60,000 bases of DNA from the NCBI RefSeq assembly GCF_964355755.1, contig NC_092677.1:16588101-16648100 (forward strand). Direction: 5' to 3'. Every line of letters begins with the position of its first letter. Position 1 is the first letter of the stretch. The translations under genes were made by a program, and so were the position numbers. Of this stretch, positions 25,701 through 40,700 are shown piece by piece. The DNA comes from Antedon mediterranea. Its lineage: Eukaryota; Echinodermata; Crinoidea; Comatulida; Antedonidae. Under the pieces are notes generated by a model that was not told where the DNA came from, searched no databases, and saw nothing but the letters and a program-made list of their open reading frames with translations.

Positions 25701-28700
25701 AAAGTTGGTTTGTACTTTCGATTCTGATTTTAACCACCTGATGTAACCGTGAAATTGTGTTGGATAATTAGCTATTGACAATTAAAACGAATTTATGTTC
25801 AACGATTTGCCGCAAATAGGGTATTTTCCAATCGTGGTAAACACTGTCTAATGGATGTCCATCTTGAAAATTACCAGCACACAATAATACGAGGATGCTT
25901 CGCATTTCCCTATCTCCTCCTACGATATTTTTCTTTAATAACTGAAAACCGATTGAACAGCTCGAGTACAGCATCATGTTAAAGAAAGGCCGACTTTCTT
26001 CAAAAAAATACTTTTTTGATATATTTAATATACGTTTATACAGATGTATTGATTTGCGATGAATGGAACATTCTAATATGTCAGTCTCAGTATAATTATT
26101 TGGTTTAACACAACATTTATGGTTCCTTAGAGATAAACTTAAAATCTTTAGATATAGTATTGCAATACTTTGACAATAGTGTTAATACGTATTTACCATT
26201 TTTGATCGCCATTCGAACCGCAAATTTCGTACTGTGAGTGTAGGTACGGTTAGCTATATAAACACATATACAAATAAACTTTATCACTGTGAGTGTGGGT
26301 AGGCCCTACTGTTACATTTACCGATCTCCTTCTACGATAATTGTTTAACCTGTTTGAACAGCTCGAGAGTACAGCATCATGGGTAGGCCTTACTGTTAGA
26401 TATATAATCACATAATATACAAATAAACTGTAGGCCTATAACTGACAGCTGTTTCTCAACGTTTGTATTAATTAATAATTACAAACAAAATAAAAACGTC
26501 GTAGTGGTGTATCGTTACGTACTTTACTATTTCAATCAACTACAGCAGTGACAGTTTTAACACAAAGTACTAAATTGCAAATGTTCTACTGTATAGTGGT
26601 ATATTATTTATAGGCCTATAAAACATGAATAAATATTTCGTTACTAAGTGTATAAAGAATATTTAAAAATTGTTCCTCTTTGTACCCATCCTCTTCCCCA
26701 TCCCTCAACCCCAACGTTACATTCAAAACACACATTGGATTTGTTTAAATGAGTCCAAATAAAAATGTGGACTTTTTCTCTCTTTCTAATGTAGGCCACT
26801 ATGTAATTTCGTGTCATTTTTTTTGTTAAAAGCAAAATTCCAGCTGAGTTAGTGTCTTTAGTAATAACAAAAATATGTTGCCATTTTTTTTAAAAGGGTG
26901 TCAAATCCAACATGGCCGCCGATACGTAAAATATCCAATAAATGTACCATATTGGACAAAGTAACACTCATTAGGAATAATATTTTAATTTAAAATTAAT
27001 GCCATGTGTGTTCTCTGCTATAAGAATTATTATAAACCTATATTCATCAGTATTCTGACATTTTAAATTTCAAAATGGCGGTCATTTAAAAAAAAGGAAT
27101 TATTAAAACATGTGCAAGTTAAGGCGTTGATTGAAATCACATAAAATGATAGGCATATGACAACAACATGGTGATTAACACAAAATGGCGGCCATTTTGA
27201 AAATCAAAATGGCGGCCATTTTTTAAAATGGGTTAAATTTCTTATTAAAAGGTATGTAAGTTAAATAAAATTAGATTGAAATGCCACAAAATGATATGCC
27301 TATGACAACAACATAGAGATTAACATTTTGACCATCAGGAGGTCTACAGTACAGTACACGTCTTCATATTAGACATAAAATAAACTTCTTCAGTTAAATG
27401 ACAACTAACTCTGCCAAAGTCCAGGCCAAAGTCCTTCAATTAAATATTTCTAATCAGTCTTGAATGCGATACAGTAAGTTGACCTTCCTTCGTTCTCTAG
27501 TACTGCGATCCCACCAAGCTTGTTCAGAAACAAATCAATAAAAGCATTGTAATACCTCATTTTACCGCCAATACTCATACTTTTCTATATACAGTACTGT
27601 ACCTGCTGACTATGTGATACGATAAAGAATCTCTACAGGAGTCCTATTTTACTGTCATATATTTTGAACGAATGTTATCAGTAGTATCAACAATGTGCTC
27701 AATCAACGACGGTGGATAATAAATAGCTCCAATATAAAAGTGACTACCTTAATTTGACTTGCCTGAAAGAGTTGTTTTTATCCAAAAGTTTTTGAAGTTA
27801 CAGCTACCATGTTCATTGCAAGATTCACAGGTAAAATCATCACCAACAAAAATTGCAACACCACCACCTCTCTTGTTGCATCTATTCTTCGTGAACTTTT
27901 TAAAACCGGAACAATTTACAAAATCAATAGTAGCATCATTCAGCCAAGTTTCTGTTAACACAGCTATACTTTGTAGATAGTACGCGAGCTAAACGAGCGT
28001 ACCATCTAGTTTTTTAAATTGTCTTAAACTGCATATTCTACAAAGTCAATTACCCTCCCAACCATATTTTAGCAAGGTCTCAGTCTAAGTCTGATTTTAG
28101 GCTCTAGTCATACCTCCAATTCTTATCTGATATGATGTAATTTAATTTAGAAAGAATTATTGCATTTATCTTGTAGATGTGGAAGTTTTCACTGTTTTTT
28201 TCTAATCAAAATTCTCTAAAAATCGAAAATAAGGGCATGAAAATCTGTCGAATACCGAACAACTTTACGGTAACATTTTCTTTATAATCCATCAAGTAAG
28301 AGTTCAAAGGTCAGAATATGTGGTTTCTAAAGGCATTTGGTATTTTTCTTTCACTACAGTGATAACAGGTTGGACACTAATTTAGGACAATTTTGAAGTC
28401 TCTACGGCCAGCAATTGATATTGAGATAACCCAAATGTAGGGTCAAAATTTCAAAACATGCATTTCTAGTTATACAGTACTTGTTGTTACTTTTCCATTA
28501 CAACAAATATAAATTTGGGTCTTCTGAGTATTTTGATACAAATTTCGCTTATGTAATCCTATCGATCACCACTCAAAAACCTCAGTCACAGTCAGCCACA
28601 TCTTCTGGAAAGAAATGCCAAGCAAATGATAGAGACTTTTACTTCGCCTAAACCAACCCACACTAACAAATCAAATCAAAACTCTCCTACTATTACTTGC

Positions 28701-31700
28701 AAATATTGTAAAAAAGATGTCTATAAAATTAAAATATGCCTAGGTCAAATGTTCAATAGTCAAATTAGAGGGTTGGTGTTTTGTATTCTCTTTCATTAGA
28801 GTAAATAGGGCATTCTGAATAACTTGGGACAACTTTAAAGTCTAGAGATAATCCAAATTTATGGTCAACGGTCAAACAGGCATTTCCTGTCATTTTTGTT
28901 AATCTTTGTTATTAGAGTGAATATAAATATGGATCTTTTGAGTATTTTGACACAAAATTGTTTACTTACGTACACCCAGTGGTTGTCAAAATAGAGTAAA
29001 TATTGTTAAGATGGCAGCCATTTTGAAAAATAGCCTAATCGGTTTATAATATGTTGTTCCAGACAACCTTAAAAATTTAGCTTTAGCATTTTTATATTTG
29101 TTTCTCCATTTGGCCCTTTTGTTGTCTAAACTCTTGAAATAATATGACGTAATTTTTATGATACGCGCATGTGCTAGGCGACTGGCACGTAAAATTGCAA
29201 ATTTGAGCACTTGTTTAGTGCGCTCTCTAACGTACGATTGGACGTATGACGTCATAACACTGCAGATGTTTACCAAAATCATGGCGGAGAATGACATCGC
29301 GATAATTTTCTGAGAATGTATAAATGTGAATTTCAGCCAAATTATATTTGATTTTTATTGGTTATTTTTAATTACATTTTTAATAAAACAGTCACTAGGA
29401 CGCCAGTATTCGTTCAGAAGATTATATAGACTGGGCCTGAGCTACACAAGCCGCGTGAAAACGGAAAATTGACGTTCTATTTTTGATTTGACGGCGCCGG
29501 ACCGGAACCGTACCGGAACAGGTGTGAAATAACTTATTAAGCCCGTGGTACTTCCACTGAACCAGCGTGGTAGAATAGCTCCACGGATTAGTCCCGGTTG
29601 CGATTTTTTTTTTCGTACATAAGTTGGGGACCCCCTCATGAAACGTCACAAAATATACATGAATAATTCATCAGTTAAATTTTCTTGTTCCGTGTGCACC
29701 CAAGCGTATCGCAACAAGAAGTGATTACACAAGTGCGGTACGATTCTAGGCCTAATCTCCGCTGTGGTTGCCGCGTGGGATTTCATAAAAGAATAGCGGC
29801 ATTTTGTGTGGATTGTCGAAATAATCAGCCTTTAGTTTATGGTGTTTTTAATATAATTTATTACTAAAGAATTACGTGTTAAAATTATAGTTTCTATTAA
29901 TACTATTAGGCCTAATTATTAGTCTCTAAACCCATGTCTATTCTAGTAGTAGCTGTGTGTGTGACTGACGTGTGTGTGTTAGGTATGACACAGTCCGAGT
30001 AATAAAGTCAGCAAAATTAAACAATAAACATTACACAAAAATACATTTTTTATTCTCATGGGTCTAATCTTCCCATCTCATGTGTTCATATACGCGCATT
30101 TTTAAAGTTCCTTTGAGTAGCCTACATGCATATTGTTTGATAATAAAATAGCAGAATTAAAAAATTACAGTACACAAATTATACACATTTGTTATTCTTG
30201 TGGGTCTAAGCTTTCTTTGGGCTATGTCCAATTACTACTTAGTTTAATGTCTTGCCTAGCTGTCGATTAGCCTCGACACATTTTGCATAGTGGTAGTGTG
30301 TGTGTGAAGAAGAGTGCGCGAAGGCAATCACGTGAATTGACCTAGAATCCTAGGCCTACTGTAGAAAGAATCGTATCGCAGTTTAGTTGTGCCATGGATT
30401 AAAAAAATATTCTATTCTTTAATCCATGGTTGATGTGCGTGTAATCACTTCTTGTTGCTTTACACTTGGGTGCACACGGAACAACAAATTTAACTGATGA
30501 ATTATTCATGTTTATTTTGTGACGTTTCATGAGGGGGTCCCCAACTTATGTACGAAAAAAAAAATCGCGTCCCGGTTCTATTGTTGACCGAAATTAGTAA
30601 CAAATATTTTGGCGCATATGGCATGTCATACGTATAATAAATGAGCGCGGCTTGTGACAAAAATCGAAACGCCGAGTGGTGAACTAACATAAAAAAGACA
30701 ATAACTACTAATACTACTACTCCACGGACGAGCGGTACTAGAGATTACTCTGGCATGTCAACGTAAATGTCCATTTAATCTAAATTATAAATCGAGTAAC
30801 AGCTAGAGTACGATTTGAGTGAAACTTAAAAGTCCATCCATATTGTGAAATATGTTGTTTAACAAATCGTGGACTGAGTTTCAATAAAAGTTATTTTGGT
30901 TATCCGCACTTGGCGGATAACCCCTTGTTATTGTCAGGATCTTTTTTTGGTTATCCGCTCTTGGCGGATAACCTCTTGTTATTGTCAGGATCTTTTTTTG
31001 GTTATCCGCACTTGGCGGATAACCCCTTGTTATTGTCAGGATCTTTTTTTTATTTTTCTTTTTCTCTTTTTTTTTGGTTATCCGCACTTTGGCGGATAAC
31101 CTCTTGTTATTGTCAGGATCTTTTTTTTTTTTTTCTTTTTTTTCTTTTTTCTTCTTTCTTTCCCAGAATTTTGTTGCGCGTGTATCTCAAAATCTTCTTA
31201 ACATAACATTGTATAACTTTATCAGAAGATTTACCTCTATCTGAAGATGTCGTAATAAGGTTTTCGGTCCAGTCCGAGTTGCGCAGCGTAACTTACGCGC
31301 GATTTTATGAATTTCAATGATTGATCATAGATTAAAAACCAAAAGTAATTTTGTTTTGAAACTTGGTGAAAATTTAAGTCATATTAATCGGAAACTTTCT
31401 ATGGATTAAAAATTGCATGCTTCACAAAAAGTTACGCGCGCACGCGCGTTTGAAATTTCAAAATTCGAAAAATCAATTTCTAATCAACTTTCTACACGTT
31501 TCATGTCATTTTGAGCATTTCAAAAATTCCCACGCGTGCGCAATTTTTTTACGCGCGCGTGCGCACGTAGCGCAAAAACATCATTTTTTTGCTTGATTTT
31601 TGTTTTTCCTGTCTTTTTTAGTAAATTTACCAACTTTCAAACAATTTCAACTTAAAATCACGTTATACGAGCACGTAGAATTAAACAATTTACGCGCATT

Positions 31701-34700
31701 TTTGATGAAAAAGTTCAAAAATTTGTCAAAATTATGCCTTTTTTTAAACAGTCATAGATTCTAAACTACGTGGTGAACTTTTTTTAAATTTCAAATTCTG
31801 AATGTAGATGAGTTGTAGATATCGAATCATGCATCGATTTGGCTAACCGGACATTGTGACGTCATCGTATGGCCACACGAATATCAAATATAGGATTTTT
31901 GTCTCTTTCGTCATAGCTCATCACATTTAATAGAGCACATCTCCACTTATCCGTATTCCATTTTCCCCCATTTTTATATATTGTCTAGGTCAATCAATTA
32001 TCTTTCGATTGATTCACCATTTTTAAAATTGTTATGACGTCATCATGTCCAAAAGCGTCAATAACTTTGGTCACTTATTTTCACCTATTCTACACTGTAT
32101 GTAGTACGTATACAGTATATAGTGTATACCGTATATACTTAGACGTGACACAAAATAGAGGGCGCACTAACATTTTTTTCAGTGGCATAATCGTTTTTCT
32201 GCACGCAATATTCTAACATATGACGTGCACGTGGCTTTTGCGCTGCGGATAACCTAACTCGTCCGTAGTGACGAGTTCAAATCTAGTTCTATTTTCTTCT
32301 TTCTTTCCACAAATTTTGTTGCTAGTGTATCTCTAAATCTTCTTAACATAACATTGTATAACTTTATCAGAAGATTGACCTCTATCTGAAGATGTCGTAA
32401 TAAGGTTTTCAGTCGTGTCCGAGTTGCGCAGCGTAAGTTACGCGCGATTTTATGAATTTCAATGATTGATCATAGAATAAAACCTAAAAGTTTGTTTGTA
32501 TTGAAACTTGGTGAAAATTTAAGTCATATAATGCGCAAACTTTCTATGGATTAAAAATTGCATGCTTCACAAAAAGTTACGCGCGCACGCGCGTTTGAAA
32601 TTTCAAAATGCGAAAAATCAATTTCTAATCAACTTTCTACGCGTTTCATGTCATTTTGAGCATTTCAAAAATTCCCACGCGTGCGCAATTTTTTTACGCG
32701 CGCGTGCGCACGTAGCGCAAAAACATCATTTTTTTGCTTGATTTTTGTTTTTCCTGTCTTTTTTAGTAAATTTACCAACTTTCAAACAATTTCAACTTAA
32801 AATCACGTCATACGAGCACGTAGAATTAAACAATTTACGCGCATTTTTTATGAAAAAGTTCAAAAATTTGTCAAAATTATGCCTTTTTTTAAACAGTCAT
32901 AGATTCTAAACTACGTGGTGAACTTTTTTAAAATTACATATTCTGAATGTAGATGAGTTGTAGATATCGAATCATGCATCGATTTGGCTAACCGGACATT
33001 GTGACGTCATCGTATGGCCACACGAATATCAAAGATAGGATTTTTGTCTCTTTCGTCATTGCTCATCACATTTAATAGAGCGCATCTCCACTTATCCGTA
33101 TTCCATTTTCCCCCATTTTTATAATTGTCTAGGTCAATCAATTATCTTTCGATTGATTTACCATTTTTAAAATTGTTATGACGTCATCATGTCCAAAAGC
33201 GTCAATAACTTTGGTCACTTATTTTCACCTATTCTACACTGTATGTAGTACGTATACAGTATAATAGTGTATACCGTATATACTTAAACGTGACACAAAA
33301 TAGAGGGCGCACTAACATTTTTTTCAGTGGCATAATCGTTTTTCTGCACGCAATATTCTAACGTATGACGTGCACGTGGCTTTTGCGCTGCGGATAACCT
33401 AACTCGTCCGTAGTGACGAGTTCAAATCTAGTTTTCTTTTTGGTTATCCGCACTTGGCGGATAACCCCTTGTTATTGTCAGGATCTTTTTGGTTATCCGC
33501 TCTTGGCGGATAACCCCTTGTTATTGTCAGGATCTTTTTTTTTTTTTTCTTTTTTGGTTATCCGCACTTGGCGGATAACCTCTTGTTATTGTCAGGATCT
33601 TTTTTTTTCTCTTTCTCTTTGGTTATCCGCACTTGGCGGATAACCCCTTGTTATTGTCAGGATCTTTTTTTTTTTTTTTTTTTTTTTTTTTCTATGTTCT
33701 TCTTTCTTTCCACGAATTTTGTTGGTCGCATATCTCTAATTCTGGCCAACATAAGATTGTATAACTTTGTCATAAGATTGACCTATAGCTGTAGATGTGC
33801 AGCCAAGCTTTTGGACGATTTCGGAGTTGCGCAGCGTAAGTTACGCGCGATTTTATGAATTTCAATGATTGATCATAGATTAAAAACCAAAAGTCATTTT
33901 GTATTGAAACTTGGTGAAAATTTAAATCATATCATGCGCAAACTTTCTATGGATTAAAAATGGCATGTTTTACAAAAAGTTACGCGTGCACGCGCGTTTA
34001 AAATTTCAAAATGCGAAAAATCAATTTCTAATCAACTTTCTACGCGTTTCATGTCATTTTGAGCATTTCAAAAATTCCCACGCGTGCGCAGTTTTTTTAC
34101 GCGCGCGTGCGCACGTAGCGCAAAAACATCTTTTTTTTGCTTGATTTTTGTTTTTTCAGCCTTTTATAGTAAATTTACCAATTTTCAATCAATTTAGACT
34201 TAAAATCACGTCATACGAGCACGTAGAATTGAACAATTTGCGCGCGTTTTTGATGAAAAAGTTAAAAAATTTGTTAAAATTATGCCTTTTTTAAAACAGT
34301 CATAGATTGTAAACTACGTGGTTTACTTTTTTAAAATTACACATTCTGGTAGTAGATGAGTTGCAGATATCAAATCATGCATCAATATGGCTAACCGGAC
34401 ATTATGACGTCATCGTATGGCCACTCGAATATGAAATATAGGATTTTTTACTCTTTCCTCATAGCTCGTCACATTTAATAGACCGCATCTCCTTTATCCG
34501 TATTCCAATTCCCTCAATTTTTTTATTATTGTCTAGGTCAATCAATTATCTTTCGCATGATTCACCATTTTTAAAATTATGATGACGTCATCATGTTCAA
34601 AAGACGTCATTAGCTTTGGTCACTTATTTTCACCTATTCTGCACTGTATGTAGTACGTATACAATATATAGTGTTATACCGTATATACTCAGACGTGACG

Positions 34701-37700
34701 CAAAATAGAGAGCGCACTAACATTTTTTCAATGCCATAATCGTTTTTCTGCGCGCAATATTCTAACGTATGACGTGCGCTGCGGATAACCTAACTCGTCC
34801 GTAGTGACGAGTTCAAATCTAGTTGGTTATCCGCACTTGGCGGATAACCTCTTGTTATTGTCAGGATCTTTTTTTTTTTCTTTTTTTTTTTTTTCTATGT
34901 TCTTCTTTCTTTCCACGAATTTTGTTCGCAGCGTATCTCTAACTCTGGCCAACATATGATTGTATAACTTTGTCAAAAGATTGCCCTCTTGCTGTAGATG
35001 TGCAAGAAACTTTTTTTTATGAATTTTGAGTTGCGCAGCGTAAGTTACGCGCGACTTTATGAATTTAAATGATTGATCATAGATTAAAAACCGAAAGTTA
35101 TTTTGTATTGAAACTTTGTGAAAATTTAAGTCATATCAAGCGCAAACTTTCTATGGATTAAAAATTGCATGTTTCACAGAAAGTTACGCGCGCACGCGCG
35201 TTTAAAATTTCAAAATGCAAAAAATCAACTTCTAATCAATTTTCTACGCGTTTCATATCATTTTGAGCATTTCAAAAATTCCCAGGCTTGCGCAATTTTT
35301 TTACGCGCGCGTGCGCACGTAGCGCAAAAACATCTTTTTTTTGCTTGATTTTTGTTTTTTCTGTCTTTTATAATATATTTACCCATTTTCAATCAATTTT
35401 GCCTTAAAATCTCGTCATACGAGCACGTAGAATTAAACAATTTGCGCGCAATTTTGATGAAAAAGTCCAAAAATTTGTCAAAATTATGCCTTTTTTTAAA
35501 CAGTCATAGATTCTAAACTACGTGGTAAACTTTTTTATAATTACATATTCTGGTAGTAGATGAGTTGTAGATATCGAATCATGTATCAATATGGCTATCA
35601 GGACATTGTGACGTCATCGTATGGCCACTCGAATATAAAATATAGGATTTTTTTCTCTTTCCTATAGCTCATCACATTTAATAGAGCGCATCTCCACTTA
35701 TCCGTATTCCATTGCCCTCAATTTCTTTATATTGTCTATGTCAATCAATTATCTTTCGCATGATTCACCATTTTAAAAATTGTTATGACGTCATCATGTG
35801 CAAAAGCGTCAATAACTTTGGTCACTTATTTTCACCTATTCTGAACTGTATGTAGTACGTATACGGTATATAGTGTATACCGTATACACTTGACGTGACA
35901 CAAAATAGAGAGCGCACTCACATTTTTTCAATGGCATAATCGTTTTTCTGCGCGCAATATTCCAACGTATGACGTGCACGTGGCTATAGGACTGCGGATA
36001 ACCTAACTCGTCCGTAGTGACGAGTTCAAATCTAGTTTTTCTTCTATTTTCTTCTTTCTTTCCACGATTTTTGTTCGCAGCGTATCTCTAATTCTGGCCA
36101 ACATATGATTGTATAACTTTGTCAAAAGATAGCCCTGTAGCTGTAGATGTGCAAGAAACTTTTTTTTTCGAATTTCGAGTTGCGCAGCGTAAGTTACGCG
36201 CAATTTTATGAATTTCAATGATTGATCATAGAATAAAAACTAAAAGTCATTTTGTATTGAAACTTGGTGAAAATTTAAGTCATAACATGCTCAAACTTTC
36301 TATGGATTAAAAATGGCATGTTTGACAGAAAGTTACGCGCGCACGCGCGTTTAAAATTTCAAAATGCGAAAATTCAATTTCTAATCAACTTTCTACGCGT
36401 TTCATGTCATTTTGAGCATTTCAAAAATTCCCACGCGTTCGCAATTTTTTTACGCGCGCGTGCGCACGTAGCACAAAAACGTATTTTTTTTGCTTGATTT
36501 TTGTTATTTCAGCCTTTTCTAGTAAATTTATCAATTTTCAATCAATTTCGACTTAAAATCACGTCATACGAGCACGTAGAATTGAACAATTTATGCACGT
36601 TTTTGAAGAAAAACTTCAAAAATTCGTCAAAATTAGACATTTTTTTAAACAGTCATAAATTCTAAACTACGTGGTGAACTTTTTTAAAATTACATATTCT
36701 GGAATTTGATGAGTTGTAGATATAGAATCATGCATCGATATGGCTAACCGGACATTGTGACGTCATCGTTTGGCCACTCGAATATAAAAATAGGATTTTG
36801 TTCTCTTTCGTCATAGCTCGTCAAATTTAATAGAGCGCATCTCTACTTATCCGTATTCCATTTCACTCAATTTTTTTATATTGTCTAGGTCAATCAATTA
36901 TCTTTCGCATGAGTTAAAAATATTTAAATTGTTATGACGTCATCATGTCCAAAAGCGTCAATAACTTATTTTCACCTATTCTGCACTGTCTTTAGTACGT
37001 ATACAATATATAGTGTATACCGTATATACTCAGACGTGACGTAAAATAGAGAGCGCACTAACATTTTTTCAATGGCATAATCGTTTTTCTGCGCGCAATA
37101 TTCGAACGTATGACGTGCACGTGGCTTTTGGGCTGCGGATAACCTAACTCGTCCGTAGTGACGAGTTCAAATCTAGTTTTTTTTTCTTTTTTGGTTATCC
37201 GCACTTGGCGGATAACCCCTTGTTATTGTCAGGATCTTTTTTTTTTTTTTTTTTTTCTTTTTTTTCTTTTTTCTTCTTTCTTTCCCAGAATTTTGTTGCG
37301 CGTGTATCTCAAAATCTTCTTAACATAACATTGTATAACTTTATCAGAAGATTGACCTCTATCTGAAGATGTCGTAATAAGGTTTTCGGTCCAGTCTGAG
37401 TTGCGCAGCGTAAGTTACGCGCGATTTTATGAATTTCAATGATTGATCGTAGATTAAAAACCAAAAGTAATTTTGTATTGAAACTTGGTGAAAATTTAAG
37501 TCATATTAAGCGCAAACTTTCTATGGATTAAAAATGGCATGTTGCGCAGAAAGTTACGCGCGCACGCGCGTTTAAAATTTCAAAATGCGAAAAATCAACT
37601 TCTAATCAACTTTCTACGCGTTTCATGTCATTTTGAGCATTTCAAAAATTACCACACGTGCGCAATTTTTTTACGCGCGCGTGCGCACGTAGCGCAAAAA

Positions 37701-40700
37701 CATCATTTTTTGGCTTGATTTTTGTTTTTCCTGTCTTTTTTTAGTAGATTTACCAACTTTCAAACAATTTCGACTTAAAATCACGTCATACGAGCACGTA
37801 GAATTGAAAAATTTGCGCGCGTTTTTGATGAAAAAGTTCAAAAATTCGTGAAAATTATGCCTTTTTTTAAAATGTCATAGATTCTAAACTACGTGGTGAA
37901 CTTTTTTAAAATTACAGATTCTGAAAGTAGATGAGTTGTAGATATCGAATCATGCATCAATATAGCTAACCGGACATTGTGACGTCATCGTATGGCCACT
38001 CAAATATAAAATATAGGATTTTTTTCACTTTCGTCTTAGCTCATCACATTTAATAGAGCGCATCTCCACTTATCCGTATTCCATTGCCCTCCATTTCTTT
38101 ATATTGTCTAGGTCAATCAATTATCTTTCGCATGATTCACCATTTTAAAATTTTTTATGACGTCATCATGTGCAAAAGCGTCATTAACTTTGGTCACTTA
38201 TTTTCACCTATTCTGAACTGTATGTAGTACGTATACAGAATATAGTGTTATACTGTATATATTTAGACGTGACACAAAATAGAGAGCGCACTAACATTTT
38301 TTCATTGGCATAATCGTTTTTCTGTGCGCAATATTCTAACGTTTGATGTGCACGTGGCGTTTGCGAGGCGGATAACCTAACTCGTCCGTAGTGACGAGTT
38401 CAAATCTAGTTTTCTATTTTCTTCTTTCTTTCCACGAATTTTGTTGCTAGTGTATCTCTAAATCTTCTTAACATAACATTGTATAACTTTATCAGAAGAT
38501 TGATCTCTATCTGAAGATGTCGTAATAAGGTTTTCGGTCACGTCCGAGTTGCGCAGCGTAAGTTACGCACGATTTTATGAATTTCAATTATTGATCATAG
38601 AATAAAAACTAAAAGTCGTTTTGTATTGAAACTTGGTGAACATTTAAGTCATATAATGCGCAAACTTTCTATGGATTAAAAATGGCAAGTTTCACAAAAA
38701 CTTAAGCGCGCACGCGCGTTTAAAATTTCAAAATGCGAAAAATCAATATCTAATCAACTTTCTACGCGTTTCATGTCATTTCGAGCATTTCAAAAATTCC
38801 CACGCGTGCGCAATTTTTTTACGCGCACGTGCGCACGTAGCGCAAAAATATCATTTTTTTGCTTGATTTTTGTTTTTCCTGTCTTTTTTAGAAAATTTAC
38901 CAACTTTCAAACAATTTCGACTTAAAATCACGTCATACGAGCACGTAGAATTAAACAATTTACGCGCATTTTTGATGAAAAAGTTCAAAAATTTGTCAAA
39001 ATTATGCCTTTTTTTAAACAGTCATAGATTCTAAACTACTTGGTGAACTTTTTTATAATTACATATTCTGGTAATAGATGAGTTGCAGATATCAAATCAT
39101 GCATCAATATGGCTAACCGGACATTGTAACGTCATCGTATGGCCACTCGAATATAAAATATAGGATTTTTGTCTCTTTCCTTGTAGCTCGTCACATTTAA
39201 TATAGCGCATCTCCACTTATTTGTATTCCATTTCCCCCCATTTTTTTATGTTGTCTAGGTCTATCAATTATCTTTCGCACGATTCACCATTTCAAAATTG
39301 TGATGACGTCATCATGTTCAAAAGCGTCAATAACTTTGGTCACTTATTTTCACCTATTCTGCACTGTATGTAGTACGTATACAGTATATAGTGTATACCG
39401 TATATACTCAGACGTGACGAAAAATAGAGAGCACACTGAAATTGTTTTCAATGGCATAATCGTTTTTCTGCGCGCAATATTCCAACGTATGACGTGCACG
39501 TGGCTTTTGCGCTGCGGATAACCTAACTCGTCCGTAGTGACGAGTTCAAATCTAGTTTTTTGGTTATCCGCACTTGGCGGATAACCCCTTGTTATTGTCA
39601 GGATCTTTTTTTTTTTTTTTTTTTTTTTTCTTTCTTATTCTTCTTTCTTTCCCAGAATTTTGTTGCGCGTGTATCTCTAAATCTTCTCAACATAACATTT
39701 TGTAACTTTATCAGAAGATTGATCTCTATCTGAATATGTCGTAATAAGGTTTTCGGTACCGTCCGAGTTGCGCAGCGTAAGTTACGCGCGATTTTATGAA
39801 TTTTGCGTATTTAATTTAGATCGAAAACTATTAAACCATTTAAATTGGAACTTGGCAAAAGTTTAATTTATATCATGCGCTAACTTTCTATGGAGAGAAA
39901 ATGGCATGTTTTACAGAAAATTACGCGCGCACGCGCGTTTAAAATTTCAAAATGCGAAAAATCAATTTTTAATCAACTTTCTACGCGTTTCATGACATTT
40001 TGAGCATTTCAAAAATTCCCACGCGTGCGCACTTTTCTTACGCGCGCGTGCGCACGTAGCGCAAAAACATCTATTTTTTCCTTGATTTTTGTTTTTCCAG
40101 CCTTTTCTAGTAAATTTACCAGTTTTCAATCAATTTCGACTTTAAATCACGTCATACGAGCACGTAGAATTGAACAATTTGCGCGCGTTTTTGATGAAAA
40201 AGTTAAAAAATTCGTGAAAATTATGCCTTTTTTTAAAAAGTCATAGATTCTAAAGTCCGTGGTGAAAATTTTGAAAATTTCAGATTCTGGAAGTAGATGA
40301 GTTGTAGATATCATATCATGCATCGATATGGCTAACCGGACATTGTGACGTCAACGTATGGCCACTCGAATATAAAATATAGGATTTTTGTCTCTTTCTC
40401 ATAGCTCATCACATTTAATAGAGCGCATCTCCACTTATCCGTATTCCATTTCCCCCATTTTGTTATATTGTCTAGGCCAATCAATTATCTTTCGCATAAT
40501 CTACAATTTTTTAAATTGTGATGACGTCATCATGTCCAAAAGCGTCAATAACTTGGGTCCCTTATTTTCACCTATTCTGCACTGTATGTTGTACGTATAC
40601 AGAATATAGTGTATACCGTATATACTTTGACGTGACACAAAATAGAGAGCGCACTAACATTTTTTCAATGGCATAATCGTTTTTCTGCGCGCAATATTCT

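Noticed and set aside
30896-33860. Several 60-100-codon + strand ORFs with WRITPCYCQDLF or ADNPLLLSGSF repeats
   Set aside because: They translate the palindrome cassette and poly-T of the tandem elements in several frames; no start context or conservation as protein.
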